Shown here one piece after another: positions 34,578-44,717 of a DNA stretch of 64,000 nucleotides (within the stretch, counting starts at the first letter, position 1; each line of letters begins with the position of its first letter). Under the pieces are notes generated by a model. It worked only from the letters and a program-made list of their open reading frames with translations, made no database searches and was not told the DNA's origin. Location: positions 62,001-126,000 of the forward strand of contig NZ_JAKJIC010000008.1 of the NCBI RefSeq assembly GCF_021864535.1. The letters run 5' to 3'. This stretch comes from Oryzibacter oryziterrae. GTDB taxonomy: Bacteria > Pseudomonadota > Alphaproteobacteria > Rhizobiales > Pleomorphomonadaceae. The position numbers and the translations under genes are program-made.

Positions 34578-37190
34578 ATGTCGAAAGTCGGCGAAAACTC
34601 TATCGGCCACGCCACCGATGTTGGGTCATCCGAACTTGACGCCGTCAGGGTGTCGGTGCTTGGTCGCTTCAAACCGGCCATCATCGGCCTGATCGCCTTT
34701 GCCGTCGTCGGCTTGTCGGCGGTCGCCCTCACTCATCTCCTGTCCGACTTTGCATTCGACGACTTCATAGCCGCCGTTGAAGACACGACCTGGACCAACA
34801 TCCTGCTCGCGATCGCCTTCACGGCCGTGAGCTTCCTGGCCCTCTCCGTCTACGACCTGCAGGCCCTGCGCTTTGCCGGCGCGAAGATGCCCTATCGGGT
34901 GGTATCGCTCGCCAGCTTCTGCGCCTATTCGGTCGGCAACATCGCCGGCTTCGGCCCACTGACCGGTGGATCGATCCGCTATCGATTCTACTCGCCCCTG
35001 GGGCTGGCACCAGAGACCATCGCCAAGATCGTCGCCTATGTGGCCGGCGCCTTCGGCCTTGGCCTGACCTTCGTCACCGGCATCGGCCTGACGCTCTCGG
35101 GCGGCGCCCTGGCGACGTCCGCCGGGCTTTCGACCGGCTTCGTGCATGTGGCCGGCTGGGTCGCGCTGGGCATCGTGGTCGCGGTACTAATCGTCTCCGC
35201 CGTCATGAAGGATGGCATCACCATCAAGGGATGGTCGCTGTCGCTGCCAAGCACCGGTGACCTGCTGGTCCAGATCGTCGCCACATCGGTGGACGTCATC
35301 GCCGCTGCGGCTGTCCTCTACGTCCTGCTGCCGCCGGGCGACGTGAGCTTCCTGCTGGTGCTCTCGGTGTTCTCGGTGGCGATCGGGGCCGGCGTGCTGA
35401 GCCATCTGCCCGGTGGCGTCGGTGTATTCGAGACCATCATCGTCGGCGGCCTCGGCTCGCACCTGCCGCTCGACGGCATCGTCTCCGCTGTCTTCCTCTA
35501 TCGCGTCATCTACTTCGTGCTGCCGCTGGCTGTGGCCGTGCTCGTACTGATCGGCGCAGAGGCCCAGCGCGCCACCAAGGCCAATCCGGCGCTGGCCAAC
35601 GCGCTCTCCGGCATCACGCCGACGCTCATCGGCACGCTGACCGTCGTGCTCGGTGCCATGCTGGTGTTCTCGGCCGTAACGCCGAAGGACGATGACAACA
35701 TCGACCTGATTTCTTCACTCTTCCCGCTGCCGCTGGTCGAAAGCGCCCATTTCACCGGTTCGATCATCGGCGTCTTCCTGATGGTGGCCGGCCGCGGCCT
35801 GGTACACCGCCTCGACGGCGCCTGGTGGCTGGCCATGCTGCTGACCGCGCTCTCGATTCCCCTCGCCCTGGTCAAGGCCATGGCCGTGGGGGAAGCGGTG
35901 ATGCTCGGCATCCTGATCCTCAGCCTGCTGGCGTCGCGCCCCATCTTCCGCCGCCGCGCCTCGCTGCTGCATGACCGGCTGACCGCGAGCTGGTGGACCT
36001 GCATCGGCATCGTTCTGGCACTCGCCTTCGGCATCCTGCTGTTCGACTACAAGGAAGTCCCCTACAGCCATGGCCTGTGGTGGCAATTCGAGTTCGACGC
36101 CGAAGCGCCGCGCTCGCTGCGCGCCGCGTTCGGCATCGGGCTCGCCACCGCGGCCATTGCCGCAACCATCCTCACCCGCCCGCCACGGGGGCGCATTACG
36201 CCGCCGACGCGAGAGGAACTCGATCTCGCCACGGCCATCGTCGCCACCAGCGACCGTGCCGACGCCAATCTGGTGCAGATGGGCGACAAGAGCCTGATGT
36301 TCTCCGACGACGGCAAGGCCTTCCTGATGTTCTCCAAGCGCGGCCGCTCCTGGGTAGCCCTCGGCGATCCCGTCGGCGCCGAAGAAGGCCAGCAGGAGCT
36401 GATCTGGCGCTTCGTCGAACTCGCCCGCGAGCACGGAGGACGCGCCGCCTTCTACCAGGCTTCGGCGGAGATGCTGTCCTTCTACGCCGACGCCGGCCTC
36501 TCCGCGTTCAAGCTCGGCGAGGAAGCGGTGGTCGATCTCGCCCGCTTCGACCTCAAGGGCTCGAAGAAGGGTAATTTGCGCAACGCCATGAACAAGGCCG
36601 AGCGCGAAGGCATCTTGTTCGAGGTCCTGCCGCCCGAAGCCGTTCCGGCCATCCTCGACGAACTCCAGGCGGTCTCCGTTGCCTGGCTCGGCGATCGCAA
36701 GGAGAAGACATTCTCCCTCGGCGCCTTCGACCGCGACTACATGCTGCGCCAGCCGGTCGCCGTGCTGAAGCGCGACGGCAAGATCTACGCCTTCGCCAAC
36801 ATCATGCTTGCGGGCGACAAGACCGAGGCCGGCATCGATCTGATGCGTTTCGTGCCCTCAGCGCCCAACGGCACCATGGAACTGCTCTTCACCCGCCTGC
36901 TGCTGCATTACAAGCAGGAGGGTTATGCCCACTTCACGCTGGGCATGGCGCCGCTGTCGGGCCTCTCGGAAAGCCCGATCGCGCCGCTCTGGCACAAGCT
37001 TGGCCGCGCCGCCTTCGAGCACGGCTCCGCCTTCTATAACTTCCACGGGCTCAAGGCCTTCAAGGCAAAATATGATCCGGACTGGCAGCATCGCTACATG
37101 GCTGTGGCCGGCGGCCTCAATCCCGTGCTTGCACTTGCCGACGTCACGTTCATCATTGGCGGCGGCCTCAAAGGGGTAATCTCCAAATGA
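34578..37190 (+). CDS. mprF: Bifunctional lysylphosphatidylglycerol synthase/flippase (MprF/LpiA)
   Basis: An 870-residue integral membrane protein. The N-terminal ~530 residues contain about 14 hydrophobic segments and form the flippase domain (GNIAGFGPLTGGSIRYRFY, SHLPGGVGVFETIIVGG). The soluble C-terminal DUF2156 domain (from about 555, starting TSDRADANLVQMGDKSLMFS) transfers lysine from Lys-tRNA to phosphatidylglycerol (FYQASAEMLSFYADAGL, GIDLMRF, FHGLKAFKAKYDPDW). Aminoacylated lipid lowers negative surface charge and protects against acid and cationic peptides. It overlaps acvB as ATGA, the known lpiA-acvB arrangement of rhizobia and Agrobacterium. Confidence 0.95.
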   Translation: MSKVGENSIGHATDVGSSELDAVRVSVLGRFKPAIIGLIAFAVVGLSAVALTHLLSDFAFDDFIAAVEDTTWTNILLAIAFTAVSFLALSVYDLQALRFAGAKMPYRVVSLASFCAYSVGNIAGFGPLTGGSIRYRFYSPLGLAPETIAKIVAYVAGAFGLGLTFVTGIGLTLSGGALATSAGLSTGFVHVAGWVALGIVVAVLIVSAVMKDGITIKGWSLSLPSTGDLLVQIVATSVDVIAAAAVLYVLLPPGDVSFLLVLSVFSVAIGAGVLSHLPGGVGVFETIIVGGLGSHLPLDGIVSAVFLYRVIYFVLPLAVAVLVLIGAEAQRATKANPALANALSGITPTLIGTLTVVLGAMLVFSAVTPKDDDNIDLISSLFPLPLVESAHFTGSIIGVFLMVAGRGLVHRLDGAWWLAMLLTALSIPLALVKAMAVGEAVMLGILILSLLASRPIFRRRASLLHDRLTASWWTCIGIVLALAFGILLFDYKEVPYSHGLWWQFEFDAEAPRSLRAAFGIGLATAAIAATILTRPPRGRITPPTREELDLATAIVATSDRADANLVQMGDKSLMFSDDGKAFLMFSKRGRSWVALGDPVGAEEGQQELIWRFVELAREHGGRAAFYQASAEMLSFYADAGLSAFKLGEEAVVDLARFDLKGSKKGNLRNAMNKAEREGILFEVLPPEAVPAILDELQAVSVAWLGDRKEKTFSLGAFDRDYMLRQPVAVLKRDGKIYAFANIMLAGDKTEAGIDLMRFVPSAPNGTMELLFTRLLLHYKQEGYAHFTLGMAPLSGLSESPIAPLWHKLGRAAFEHGSAFYNFHGLKAFKAKYDPDWQHRYMAVAGGLNPVLALADVTFIIGGGLKGVISK

Positions 37191-38557
37191 AGCGACTACT
37201 GATCGTCGCGGTTGCCGTGGTGCTTTTGCTCACCGGCGCTGCGGCCCTCGCCTTCTTCTATCTGTTCCCGACCTACAACAAGGAAAAGCTGGACACGCTG
37301 GCGATCGCCGAGATCGTAACGCCGATCACCGCTGCCAAGGGAACGGTCGTTCTTCTCTCCGGCGATGCTGGCTACACCTTCAGCGACAAGATCAAGGCGC
37401 GCCTGCTGGCGGCCTCCGGCGCTGTGGTCATCGGCCTCGACACGCCCGCAACGCTCGCCAAGGGCGGCTCCACGAAGGACGATTGCGTCTATTTCGTTTC
37501 CGACATCGAACAGGCCAGCCAGGACGTCCAGCGCGCCTTCGACATTCCCCACTACCACTCTCCGGTCATCGCGGGCTCGGGCCTCGGCGGCACCTTCGCA
37601 CTGGCGCTCGCCGCCCAGACGCCGGAAGCCACCATCGAGCGGACCATCGCCGTCGATCCGCTGGCCGCTCTGCCGCTGACCAAGGAACTCTGCTCGGCTG
37701 CCGAACACAAGAAGTCGCCCGACGGCAAGGGCTGGATCTACGCGCTGCAGACCGGTCCGCTGCCCGATCCGGTCGACGTCTACCTGACCGGCGGCCGCGA
37801 CAAGGACGGCGCTGCCCATGTCGACCAGTTGATCGCCGCCGGTTTTGGCATCCACAAGATCGAAACCAACATGCCGGCTCGTACCGCCCTGCGCACCGCA
37901 CTGACGGAAGAGCTGCACCGCAGCGGCGACGATTCCTCGCCCCTGTCCGATCTGCCGCTTTCGCCGCTGCCGGTGGCCGCCACGCATGACACCATGGCGA
38001 TCATCCTCTCGGGCGATGGCGGTTGGCGCGATATCGACTCCCAGATCGGCACCTTCCTGTCACAGGATGGCGTGCCGGTCGTCGGCGTCGATTCCCTGCG
38101 CTACTTCTGGAACACGGTGCCGCCGGAACAGGCCGCCAAGGATCTGTCCCGCATCATCGACACCTATCAGGAGAAGTGGAAGGTGAGCAAAGTGGCGCTC
38201 GTCGGCTACTCCTTTGGCGCCGACGCCCTGCCCGCCATCTACATGGCGCTGCCGGACGCGGAAAAGGCCAAGGTGTCCCTCGTCTCGCTGCTCGCCTACA
38301 CCGGCGCGCGCCAGTTCGAGATCCAGATCAGTGCCATCCTCGGCGGCAAGACCGATCCCAACGCGCCCTCGACGATCACCGATCTCGAGAAGATCCCCGG
38401 CAAGATCGTCCAGTGCGTCTACGGCACCGAGGACAGCGAGAGTGCCTGCCCGCGCGTCAAGCTTGACGGCATGCAGGCCGTGCAGCACCCCGGCGGTCAT
38501 CACTTCAACGATGACTACCTGCCGGTCGCCAAGGACATACTCGCCCGCATCCAGTAA
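37187..38557 (+). CDS. acvB: AcvB/VirJ family periplasmic lysyl-phosphatidylglycerol hydrolase
   Basis: A 456-residue exported alpha/beta-hydrolase-type protein. An N-terminal signal or anchor (LLIVAVAVVLLLTGAAALAFFYLF) is followed by two VirJ-like halves. The second has IILSGDGGWRDID, then VALVGYSFGADALPAIY with the nucleophile-elbow serine, and the histidine in PGGHHFNDDY. AcvB homologues remove the amino acid from Lys-PG in the periplasm and so balance MprF. Its ATG overlaps the mprF stop codon, so the two are translationally coupled. Confidence 0.92.
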   Translation: MKRLLIVAVAVVLLLTGAAALAFFYLFPTYNKEKLDTLAIAEIVTPITAAKGTVVLLSGDAGYTFSDKIKARLLAASGAVVIGLDTPATLAKGGSTKDDCVYFVSDIEQASQDVQRAFDIPHYHSPVIAGSGLGGTFALALAAQTPEATIERTIAVDPLAALPLTKELCSAAEHKKSPDGKGWIYALQTGPLPDPVDVYLTGGRDKDGAAHVDQLIAAGFGIHKIETNMPARTALRTALTEELHRSGDDSSPLSDLPLSPLPVAATHDTMAIILSGDGGWRDIDSQIGTFLSQDGVPVVGVDSLRYFWNTVPPEQAAKDLSRIIDTYQEKWKVSKVALVGYSFGADALPAIYMALPDAEKAKVSLVSLLAYTGARQFEIQISAILGGKTDPNAPSTITDLEKIPGKIVQCVYGTEDSESACPRVKLDGMQAVQHPGGHHFNDDYLPVAKDILARIQ

Positions 38558-38569
38558 AATCGCGAGTCC

Positions 38570-38683
38570 TTGAAAATGACTCTCGGCATCCCGCTTTCGA
38601 ATGTCTCATGCCCTTGATGCAGATGAGACATTCGAAATGTCTTCCATGAGCCGATGCGTCAGCGTCTTGGGCAGAATTGGTAC
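38570..38683 (+). repeat. Dispersed ~120-bp intergenic repeat, copy B
   Basis: Matches copies at 726-852 (inverted) and 49335-49456. It shares TTGAAAATGAC, CCGCTTTCGAAT, GAGACATTCGAAATGTCTTC and GAGCCGATGCGTCAGC. It lies between acvB and sfsA and ends 15 bases before the sfsA start codon, so it forms most of the sfsA leader. The internal hairpin is kept as TTCGAATGTCTCAT against ATGAGACATTCGAA. Confidence 0.75.
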
Positions 38684-38698
38684 AGCAGGAGCGCGCCC

Positions 38699-39400
38699 GT
38701 GCGTTTTGACAAGCCTCTGACGCCCGGGCGCCTCATCAAGCGCTACAAGCGTTTCCTCGCCGACGTCCTCCTGGACAGCGGCGAGGTCATTACGGCCCAC
38801 GTGGCCAACTCCGGTTCCATGATGGGCCTCTGCGAGCCCGGCTTGCGCGTCTGGCTGTCGCGCTCGGACGACCCCAAGCGCAAGCTGGCCTGGAGCTGGG
38901 AGTTGGTGGAGACCGCCGAAGGCGCGTTGGTCGGCATCAATACCAGCCATCCCAACGCCATCGTCGCCGACGCCATTCGCGCTGGCCACGTCCCTGCCCT
39001 CGCCGGCTATGACAGCTTGCGCCGAGAGGTGAAATACGGCCGCAACAGCCGTATCGACATCCTGCTGGAAGCCGCCGATCGTGCGCCCTGCTATGTCGAG
39101 GTCAAGAATTGCACCTTGGCGCGACAAGCCGGTCTGGCCGAATTTCCCGATGCTGTGACGAGCCGCGGTGCCAAGCACCTGCAGGAACTCTCCGACATGG
39201 TCGCCGCCGGACATCGCGCGGTCATGGCCTATCTCGTTCAGCGCAACGACTGCGACCGTTTCGAGATCGCGGCCGACATCGACCCGGTCTATGCCGCCTC
39301 CTTTGCCGAAGCGACAACCGCCGGCGTCGAAGTGCTGGTCTTGCGTTGCGCCCTGAGCCTCGAGACGGTAGAGATAAGTCACCTCATTCCCCTGGCCTAG
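38699..39400 (+). CDS. sfsA: SfsA family DNA/RNA nuclease-like protein
   Basis: A 233-residue protein of the sugar fermentation stimulation family. It shows RFDKPLTPGRLIKRYKRFLADV at the start, HVANSGSMMGL, then the PD-(D/E)XK-like core YVEVKNCTLA and FPDAVTSRGAKHLQEL. The GTG at 38699 has GGAG seven bases upstream and gives the usual length; an ATG at 38654 lies inside the repeat element. Biochemical role is not settled (nucleic-acid binding or nuclease). Confidence 0.9.
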   Translation: MRFDKPLTPGRLIKRYKRFLADVLLDSGEVITAHVANSGSMMGLCEPGLRVWLSRSDDPKRKLAWSWELVETAEGALVGINTSHPNAIVADAIRAGHVPALAGYDSLRREVKYGRNSRIDILLEAADRAPCYVEVKNCTLARQAGLAEFPDAVTSRGAKHLQELSDMVAAGHRAVMAYLVQRNDCDRFEIAADIDPVYAASFAEATTAGVEVLVLRCALSLETVEISHLIPLA

Positions 39401-39558
39401 ACCGGAGCCGCTCCCCCGCGGCCAACGCAATGACCAGTCGCGGTCTCCATGTCGGATCCCATGCCGTGAACGGTATACTCGACAGATCGGCCCGTTTTGT
39501 GAGAAAGACAATCGTTCGGTCGACCGCGCCCGAGCTGAGAACCAGGATTCAGGACCAC

Positions 39559-40389
39559 ATGATCAACTATGTCGACGCCGCAGTTGCCCCGCTTCGCAAC
39601 ACCGGCGACATCAGGCTTTACAATCAGACCGACTTCGAAGGCATGCGCAAGGCCAGCCAGCTCACGGCCTCCTGCCTCGATGAGCTGGTCGATATCGTCA
39701 AGCCCGGTGTCACGACACAGGCGATCGACGACTTCGTCTATGGCTACGGCCGGGACCACGGCGCCTTGCCGGCGACGCTCTTCTACCGCGGCTATACCAA
39801 GTCGGTCTGCACCTCGATCAACCATGTGGTCTGCCACGGCATTCCCGATGACAAGCCGCTGCGCGAGGGCGATATCGTCAACATCGACGTCACCTTCATC
39901 GTCGACGGCTGGCACGGCGATTCCAGCCGCATGTATGGCGTCGGCGCCATCAAGCGCGCTGCCGAGCGACTGATCGACGTCACCTATGAGTCGCTGCTGC
40001 GCGGCATCGCCGCCGTGAAGCCCGGCAACACCACCGGCGACATCGGCGAGGCCATTCAGAGATATGTGGAAGCCGAGCGCTGCTCGGTGGTGCGCGACTT
40101 CTGCGGCCACGGCGTCGGCAAGCTGTTCCACGACACGCCGAACATCCTGCACTACGGGCGCAAGGGCGAAGGCCCGGTGCTGAAGCCCGGCATGATCTTC
40201 ACCATCGAGCCCATGGTGAACCTCGGCAAGCCGCATGTGAAGGTGCTGTCCGACGGCTGGACCGCCGTGACGCGCGACCGCTCGCTGTCGGCCCAGTTCG
40301 AGCATGCCGTTGGCGTCACCGATACGGGTGTCGACATCTTCACGCTGAGCCCCAAGGGCCTCGACAAGCCGCCGCTGATCGTGGGGTGA
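39559..40389 (+). CDS. map: Type I methionine aminopeptidase
   Basis: A 276-residue enzyme that removes the N-terminal methionine from nascent proteins. The two-metal site is complete: Asp pair in NIDVTFIVDGWHGDSSRM, His in CGHGVGKLFHD, Glu in FTIEPMV and Glu in QFEHAVGV. The frame is open further upstream, but family members begin at the INYVDAAVAPLRNTG segment, so the ATG at 39559 is chosen (AGGA 4 bases upstream). The VOC gene follows within 5 bases, suggesting a shared transcript. Confidence 0.94.
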   Translation: MINYVDAAVAPLRNTGDIRLYNQTDFEGMRKASQLTASCLDELVDIVKPGVTTQAIDDFVYGYGRDHGALPATLFYRGYTKSVCTSINHVVCHGIPDDKPLREGDIVNIDVTFIVDGWHGDSSRMYGVGAIKRAAERLIDVTYESLLRGIAAVKPGNTTGDIGEAIQRYVEAERCSVVRDFCGHGVGKLFHDTPNILHYGRKGEGPVLKPGMIFTIEPMVNLGKPHVKVLSDGWTAVTRDRSLSAQFEHAVGVTDTGVDIFTLSPKGLDKPPLIVG

Positions 40390-40394
40390 TCGCG

Positions 40395-40814
40395 ATGAGC
40401 GCGCCCAAGCTGGAAGGCCTGCTGGAAACCGCGCTCTATGTTTCGGATCTCCAGCGTTCGGCGGCCTTCTATCGCGATATCCTCGGGCTGACACCGCTGT
40501 CGGAAAGTCCGCGTCTGGTTGCCCTGGACGCTGGCGCGCAAGGCGTTCTGCTGCTGTTTCAGGCAGGGGCCACGTCGGCGGATTTGATCGATGACGACGG
40601 CTGTATCCCCGGTCACGAAGGGACTGGCCGCCTGCATATGGCCTTCGCCATCGCGGCCGATCAGCTGCAGCACTGGCGCGACCACCTCGCGGCAAAGGGC
40701 ATTCCGCTTGCGGGCGAAGCGCACTGGAAGCGAGGCGGTACCAGCCTGTACATTCGCGATCCCGACGGCCACGCCATCGAGTTTGCCACCCCAGGCCTGT
40801 GGCCGACGCGCTAG
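40395..40814 (+). CDS. VOC family protein (glyoxalase/dioxygenase fold)
   Basis: A 139-residue cytoplasmic protein with paired beta-alpha-beta-beta-beta modules. The N-terminal module reads LETALYVSDLQRSAAFYRDILGL, and the C-terminal end SLYIRDPDGHAIEFATPGLW carries the usual metal-binding glutamate. It may be a glyoxalase, a dioxygenase or a thiol-transferase; sequence alone does not tell. The ATG at 40395 lies 5 bases after the map stop codon. Confidence 0.85.
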   Translation: MSAPKLEGLLETALYVSDLQRSAAFYRDILGLTPLSESPRLVALDAGAQGVLLLFQAGATSADLIDDDGCIPGHEGTGRLHMAFAIAADQLQHWRDHLAAKGIPLAGEAHWKRGGTSLYIRDPDGHAIEFATPGLWPTR

Positions 40815-40842
40815 ATACGCCCGTTGCCGACGCTTGAATTTC

Positions 40843-40889
40843 GAGCGATTTCCTGTCGATCCGACGCTTCCGCAGAACGGAAAGCGCTC
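40843..40889. terminator. Imperfect inverted repeat between convergent genes, probable bidirectional terminator
   Basis: GAGCGATTTCC (40843-40853) pairs with GGAAAGCGCTC (40879-40889) at 10 of 11 positions. The right arm plus CTAG resembles a palindromic intergenic motif that recurs in many rhizobial genomes. It lies between the VOC gene and the convergent DUF1178 gene. Confidence 0.45.
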
Positions 40890-41128
40890 TAGAACCCTGC
40901 CGCCATGGCGCAACCGGGATTGCAGCAGGTAGCCGGATTGCAGGCCGGTTCCGGCGCGGCAGCCTTCGAGGCGCCGACGCTCGGCGCCATCAACGCCTTC
41001 TCCACTTGCGCCGCGCCGCAGGACGGACAGGCGAAGGACGACTTGCGTGCGTCCCAATCCGCCATGTTCTCAAACCAGTCGTCAAAATCATGGCCGCAGG
41101 CGACACAATGAAGATTGTAGTGGATCAT
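40889..41128 (-). CDS. DUF1178 family protein, short form
   Basis: A 79-residue protein. It starts with MIHYNLHCVACGHDFDDWF, and a second pair CPSCGAAQVEKALMAP completes a zinc-ribbon-like CxxC...CxxC set typical of DUF1178. Family members are usually 130-150 residues; this one stops after a cysteine-rich tail (PACNPATCCNPGCAMAAGF) that could bind metal. The ATG at 41128 matches the family start. Function unknown. Confidence 0.8.
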   Translation of the reverse strand: MIHYNLHCVACGHDFDDWFENMADWDARKSSFACPSCGAAQVEKALMAPSVGASKAAAPEPACNPATCCNPGCAMAAGF

Positions 41129-41376
41129 CGATCTTCCCAAGGATAGGCGTGTTCTGCGCGGGAATGTTGCGGCCAGCGTTGATTTGTCAAGCTGGGGTCA
41201 ACGCGGAGGAGAAGCCCCCAGGCCGCCCAGCCTTTGCCACACAGACGTCATCAGGCAAGCTCATTTGTCCTCGATGATCAAGAACATCCGACAACAAGGA
41301 CTTGGCAAATCTGCGGATTTCGCCGACTTTCACGTCGGAGCATGTTGGACCATTGATTGTTCGGGAGGACATTACC

Positions 41377-43407
41377 TTGAAACGCCTTTCTCTCGTCACC
41401 GCCCTGCTCGCGGCGACCTCTTCGCTTGTCCTCGTCAACACCGCCTTCGGCGCTGAGCAGGTCGGCAGCATTCTGCTGTCCTCCGGCGGTTTGGCCGAGA
41501 TTGTCAAGCACGTGGAACTCGGCGACAACGACAAGGCGATCTCCCTCGAAATCCCGGTGGATCAGGCAGACGACGTGCTGAAAAGCCTCATCGTCAGCGA
41601 CCCCGCCGGCACCGTCGCCACGGTCACCATCGATGGCGCCAACGCCGTTGCCCAGGCCTTCAAGCACATGCCGTTCAAGCGCGAAGACCTCGCTTCAACG
41701 GCGACGATCGCCGCCGCCATGACCGGCTACAAGGCCACCATCGACGACGGCAACGGCCATGTGGATCTCGGCGTCATTCTGGGCGTGACACAGATTCAGC
41801 GCGCCACCACCGGCGAGCCGATCGAAGTGCCGGCGGCAACCGTGCAGCACGAGGACGGCTCGCTCGCCCAGGTCCTGCTCGGCCCCGGCGCCTCGGTCAC
41901 CTTTGCCGACGAGAGCGTGCAGAAGCGCATTGAAACCGCCATCGCCGCCGTCCGGCAGGCGACCGACACCAACTTCCGCACCATCCGCATCGAAACCACC
42001 GGAAGCGGCAAGCGGACCGTCGATCTCTCCTATGTGGTGGCCGCTCCGGTGTGGAAGGCCGCCTATCGCATCGTCCCCGGCACCGACGGCAAGTACCGCG
42101 TCCAGGGCTGGGCCGTGCTGGAAAACGGCACGGGCGACGACTGGAACAACGTCTCGGTCACCCTCTCCTCGTCCAATCCGGTGGCGCTGAAGCAGCGCCT
42201 GCTCGACATGTACTGGCGCGACCGCCGTGAGGTGCCGATCATGCTGCCGGGCGGCGCCATCAATCCCATCGTCGACGGCTCACAGGGGGATGCCGCCGGT
42301 GCCATGGACCAGATGGGCGAGGCGGACATGCCAGGTCTTGCCGCGCCGGCACCGATGGCCATGGCCGAAGCGGCGCCTATGGTCGGCGGCATGGCCGCCA
42401 AGACGACGGCGCAGCGCTTCACGCCCCAACCGTCGCGCGGCCCGGAAGCCATCTCCAGCGAGGGCGACGTCGGCATAACCTTCACCCTGCCCCAGCCCGT
42501 CACGCTGCTCGCCGGTCAGACGCTGACCGTCCCGATCATCGACGCCGATTTCGACGCCGACCTCGTTTCCATGTGGCAGGGCGGCAGCGCCGGGGATCAC
42601 CCGGTCGAGGCCATCTTCCTCGACAATGCCTCCGGCAAGAGCGTGCCGCCGGGCATCTTCACCGTCTATGGCAAGGAAGGCTATCTGGGCGATGCGCAGG
42701 TGCTGGGCATTCCGCCGGGCGAGAAGCGATTTGCCGCCTTTGCCGCCGATCCGAAGACCCGCGTCACCAGCGAGTCGACCGACGACTCCACCATCACCGG
42801 CATCAAGGCCCGCGACGGCCTGCTGACGGTCACCTCGACCGCCATACGCAAGACCGTCTACCACGTCACCGCCCCGAAGGATGCCGGGCGCACCCTGCTG
42901 ATCGACCACATGAAGCTCAGCGGCTACGACGCCAGTACGACGGCCGAGGTCGTCTCCGACGAAGCCGATCGCCTCCGCCTGCGCGCCAAGGTCGAGGCCG
43001 GCGCCAAGCTGGATATTCCCGTGACCGAGAAGACCGTGGAAAGTCAGGTGGTGACGGTCGCCGAAAGCAGCGCCGACAGCCTCGTCTACTGGGCTTCCAC
43101 CAAGGCCATCGAGCCCGAGATCGCGGCCAAGCTGAAGGCGATCGCCGCCCTCAAGCACAAGGTGGACGACTACCAGCGCGCCGTGGACGAAGCCGATCAG
43201 GTCGTCTCCCGCAAGACGGCCGAGCAGGAGCGCATCCGCGCCAACCTCGCTGCCCTGCCCGAGACCTCCGACAGCGCCAAGTCCTACATCGCCAAACTCG
43301 ACAAGAGCGAAGCGGCCATCGACGCGGCGCAAGCAGATCGGACCAAGAATCAGGATCTCGCCGACAAGGCCAACCAGGACCTCGACGACGCGATCCGCGC
43401 GCTCTGA
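41377..43407 (+). CDS. DUF4139 domain-containing secreted protein
   Basis: A 676-residue exported protein. A signal peptide ([27 protein letters not shown]) leads to a beta-rich N-region and the DUF4139 core: [42 protein letters not shown] and the later [12 protein letters not shown] long coiled-coil tail (~570-676) closes the protein. A Met/Ala-rich linker (about 325-360) separates the two halves. The TTG start at 41377 has GGAGG 8 bases upstream and directly opens the signal peptide. Function unknown; probably cell envelope. Confidence 0.85.
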   Translation: MKRLSLVTALLAATSSLVLVNTAFGAEQVGSILLSSGGLAEIVKHVELGDNDKAISLEIPVDQADDVLKSLIVSDPAGTVATVTIDGANAVAQAFKHMPFKREDLASTATIAAAMTGYKATIDDGNGHVDLGVILGVTQIQRATTGEPIEVPAATVQHEDGSLAQVLLGPGASVTFADESVQKRIETAIAAVRQATDTNFRTIRIETTGSGKRTVDLSYVVAAPVWKAAYRIVPGTDGKYRVQGWAVLENGTGDDWNNVSVTLSSSNPVALKQRLLDMYWRDRREVPIMLPGGAINPIVDGSQGDAAGAMDQMGEADMPGLAAPAPMAMAEAAPMVGGMAAKTTAQRFTPQPSRGPEAISSEGDVGITFTLPQPVTLLAGQTLTVPIIDADFDADLVSMWQGGSAGDHPVEAIFLDNASGKSVPPGIFTVYGKEGYLGDAQVLGIPPGEKRFAAFAADPKTRVTSESTDDSTITGIKARDGLLTVTSTAIRKTVYHVTAPKDAGRTLLIDHMKLSGYDASTTAEVVSDEADRLRLRAKVEAGAKLDIPVTEKTVESQVVTVAESSADSLVYWASTKAIEPEIAAKLKAIAALKHKVDDYQRAVDEADQVVSRKTAEQERIRANLAALPETSDSAKSYIAKLDKSEAAIDAAQADRTKNQDLADKANQDLDDAIRAL

Positions 43408-43424
43408 TCACACGCCAACCTGTC

Positions 43425-43449
43425 AGCCGCCGTCCGCGTGACGGCGGCT
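43425..43449. terminator. Bidirectional hairpin terminator between convergent genes
   Basis: AGCCGCCGTC (43425-43434) pairs perfectly with GACGGCGGCT (43440-43449) across CGCGT. It lies 18 bases after the DUF4139 stop codon and 9 bases before the end of the convergent gene. Confidence 0.65.
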
Positions 43450-43457
43450 CACGGCTT

Positions 43458-43787
43458 TCAGGCGCCCGGGCTCAGGCCGTAGGCCGCTTCCCATTTGAAC
43501 CACTTGCGCGCTACCGCTGCATCCAGGTCGACCCCGGCCGCGCGGGCGAACACCAGCAGCTGACACAGCACGTCGGCCATCTCGTCGGCCAATCGCTCGT
43601 CGAGGCCCTCGTTCGGCCGGCGCGACCGACCGGTCTGCGCAAGATGGACCTGAACCAGTTCGCCCATCTCCTCCTGCACCTTCAGCATGAACCAATCGCC
43701 GCTGCGATCGATGCCGAAAGCACCGGCATAGCGGCTGGAAATGGCCTCAAGACGTTCGGCCATAGCGTTGAGATTCAACTCGGTCAT
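43458..43787 (-). CDS. MazG-like nucleotide pyrophosphohydrolase
   Basis: A 109-residue all-alpha pyrophosphatase of the MazG-like superfamily. The metal-binding motif pair is seen as [11 protein letters not shown] (EExxE) and [12 protein letters not shown] (ExxD). It probably hydrolyses a nucleoside triphosphate to the monophosphate as housecleaning. GGGGA lies 7 bases before the ATG at 43787. It is divergent from radC. Confidence 0.82.
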   Translation of the reverse strand: MTELNLNAMAERLEAISSRYAGAFGIDRSGDWFMLKVQEEMGELVQVHLAQTGRSRRPNEGLDERLADEMADVLCQLLVFARAAGVDLDAAVARKWFKWEAAYGLSPGA

Positions 43788-43913
43788 CACGATTCCCCGG
43801 TTGGATGGCAAACGCATCCGAGCAGCATCGACTGTCTAAAACTGGCAGTATGCCGTCCCGACAAATCTGCTAAGTTTTATGCAATCGTGCCCGGACACCA
43901 GACGGATTCGCCC

Positions 43914-44615
43914 ATGGGTGACTTTCAGGAAGGCAATGCCAATCTCCCCCACTACACGGGGCATCGCGAAAGACTGCGAGAGCGCTTCCGCACCGCCGGC
44001 GCCGAAGCGCTTGCTGACTACGAGATCCTGGAACTGGTACTGTTCCGCTCGATACCGCGTCAGGACGTCAAGCCTCTGGCCAAGCATCTCCTGGCCACCT
44101 TCGGCTCGCTTGCCGAGGTGCTTGGCGCGTCCGAAGCTCGGCTGAAGTCGATCAAGGGCATGGGCGACGCCACTATCGTCGACTTCAAGGTGGTGATGGC
44201 CGCCTCCCAGCGCATTGCCCGTTCGGCCATGGTCAAGAAACCGGTACTGTCGTCCTGGTCGTCGGTGATCGACTATTGCCGCACCGCCATGGCCTATGAG
44301 GAACGCGAGCAGTTCCGCATCATCTTCCTGGACAAGAAGAACCAGGTGATTGCCGACGAGGTTCAGCAGACCGGGACTGTCGACCACACACCGGTCTATC
44401 CGCGCGAGGTGGTCAAGCGGGCGCTGGAGCTGTCATCGACCGCCATCATCCTCGTCCACAATCACCCCTCCGGCGACCCGACGCCCTCGCGCGCCGACAT
44501 CACGATGACCAAGAACATCGTCGACGCCGCCGCCCCCTTGGGCATCACCATCCACGACCACATCATCATCGGCAAGGACGGCCACGCCAGCCTGAGAGGC
44601 TTGCAGCTGATGTGA
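43914..44615 (+). CDS. radC: RadC/YeeS family JAB-domain protein
   Basis: A 233-residue protein with an N-terminal helix-hairpin-helix region ([15 protein letters not shown]) and a C-terminal MPN/JAB domain. The metal motif is intact: the glutamate region in [11 protein letters not shown] and [15 protein letters not shown]. Despite its name, a role in DNA repair is unproven. The ATG at 43914 is chosen; a GTG at 43887 is possible. Its last 84 bases are duplicated at 49251-49334, beyond the six-gene island, marking its 3' end as a junction. Confidence 0.9.
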   Translation: MGDFQEGNANLPHYTGHRERLRERFRTAGAEALADYEILELVLFRSIPRQDVKPLAKHLLATFGSLAEVLGASEARLKSIKGMGDATIVDFKVVMAASQRIARSAMVKKPVLSSWSSVIDYCRTAMAYEEREQFRIIFLDKKNQVIADEVQQTGTVDHTPVYPREVVKRALELSSTAIILVHNHPSGDPTPSRADITMTKNIVDAAAPLGITIHDHIIIGKDGHASLRGLQLM

Positions 44616-44616
44616 G
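44533..44616 (+). repeat. Direct repeat, copy 1 (3' end of radC)
   Basis: 84 bases running from CCCCCTTGGGCATC to the radC stop codon (TGATGTGAG). They match 49251-49334 at 82 of 84 positions; the two differences are A/G in ATCACC and C/A in AGCCTG. It forms the left boundary of the 4.6-kb island. Confidence 0.9.
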
Positions 44617-44717
44617 GCGGCACCGCTTCTTGTGGGGCAACCGATTATCTCTGCAGCGCCAGGCATTCGAGGTGATCCAAGGTAGGTGACGACCGTCATC
44701 TCCATGGCCACCGGCCA

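Noticed and set aside
42573..43913. Frame open upstream of radC that would extend it by more than 400 residues
   Set aside because: It overlaps the DUF4139 gene in another frame and a terminator; RadC family length fits the ATG at 43914.
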